A program made the translations under genes and the position numbers. Positions 5,151 to 5,185 of a DNA stretch of 5,185 nucleotides are shown one piece after another. Source of the stretch: Candidatus Latescibacteria bacterium 4484_107 (GTDB taxonomy: Bacteria > Latescibacterota > 4484-107); the NCBI GenBank assembly GCA_002059205.1, contig MVCQ01000176.1, positions 1 through 5,185 of the forward strand, read 5' to 3'. Position 1 is the first letter of the stretch, and each line of letters opens with the position of its first letter. The notes below the pieces were generated by a model, which searched no databases, had not been told where the DNA came from, and worked only from the letters and a program-made list of their open reading frames with translations.

Positions 5151-5185
5151 TGGAAGAGGTGGGGTGAGCGGGGATCTCCCGATGT

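Overview
The window looks like a piece of a moderately GC-rich bacterial chromosome or metagenomic contig. All three convincing genes lie on the minus strand. From right to left they are a sigma-54 activator-type response regulator (5025-3649), its overlapping membrane histidine kinase (3659-2304), an 889-bp non-coding gap full of palindromes (1415-2303), and the first 471 codons of a large sugar-hydrolase-like TIM-barrel protein (1414-1) that runs off the left edge. No 16S, tRNA or taxonomic marker is present. The hydrolase type (aspartate motif followed by a CxCxxC cluster, predicted cytosolic) is typical of polysaccharide-degrading members of the Planctomycetes-Verrucomicrobia-Lentisphaerae group and similar uncultured phyla. 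The regulator/kinase pair resembles a type that is also common in Bacteroidetes. A PVC-like or related uncultured phylum is therefore an inference, not an identification.

Right side (2304-5185). The regulator has a complete receiver domain, an AAA+ domain and a Fis-type helix-turn-helix domain, and is preceded by a good ribosome binding site. Its last codons overlap the kinase start by 11 nt (ATGGTCTGTAA), so the two are almost certainly translated together as one two-component system. The kinase has two membrane helices joined by only a few residues and a cytosolic PAS-like region, so it probably senses a membrane or internal signal. The regulator's sigma-54-contact loop reads GAFTDA rather than the classical GAFTGA. 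The 160 bp upstream of the operon carry two related 20-bp palindromes in inverted orientation and no evident gene.

Middle (1415-2303). I see no credible gene here. It contains about eight hairpins or inverted repeats. The most notable is a 132-bp composite (1658-1789) in which two palindromes, each preceded by GTAG, face away from each other and enclose two further hairpins. This is the layout of REP/REPIN elements mobilised by RAYT-type (IS200-like Y1) transposases. A second element (2125-2253) has 10-bp inverted ends and decayed 9-bp-periodic repeats. Several hairpins with unrelated stems share TTTA/TAAA in the loop, including those upstream of the regulator.

Left side (1-1414). The hydrolase start is supported by a ribosome binding site and follows a leader containing two abutting hairpins. 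Nothing in the window shows that the two-component system controls it. There is only one weak GG-N10-GC match upstream. The most interesting content of the window is the palindrome-rich intergenic DNA, not a new protein system.
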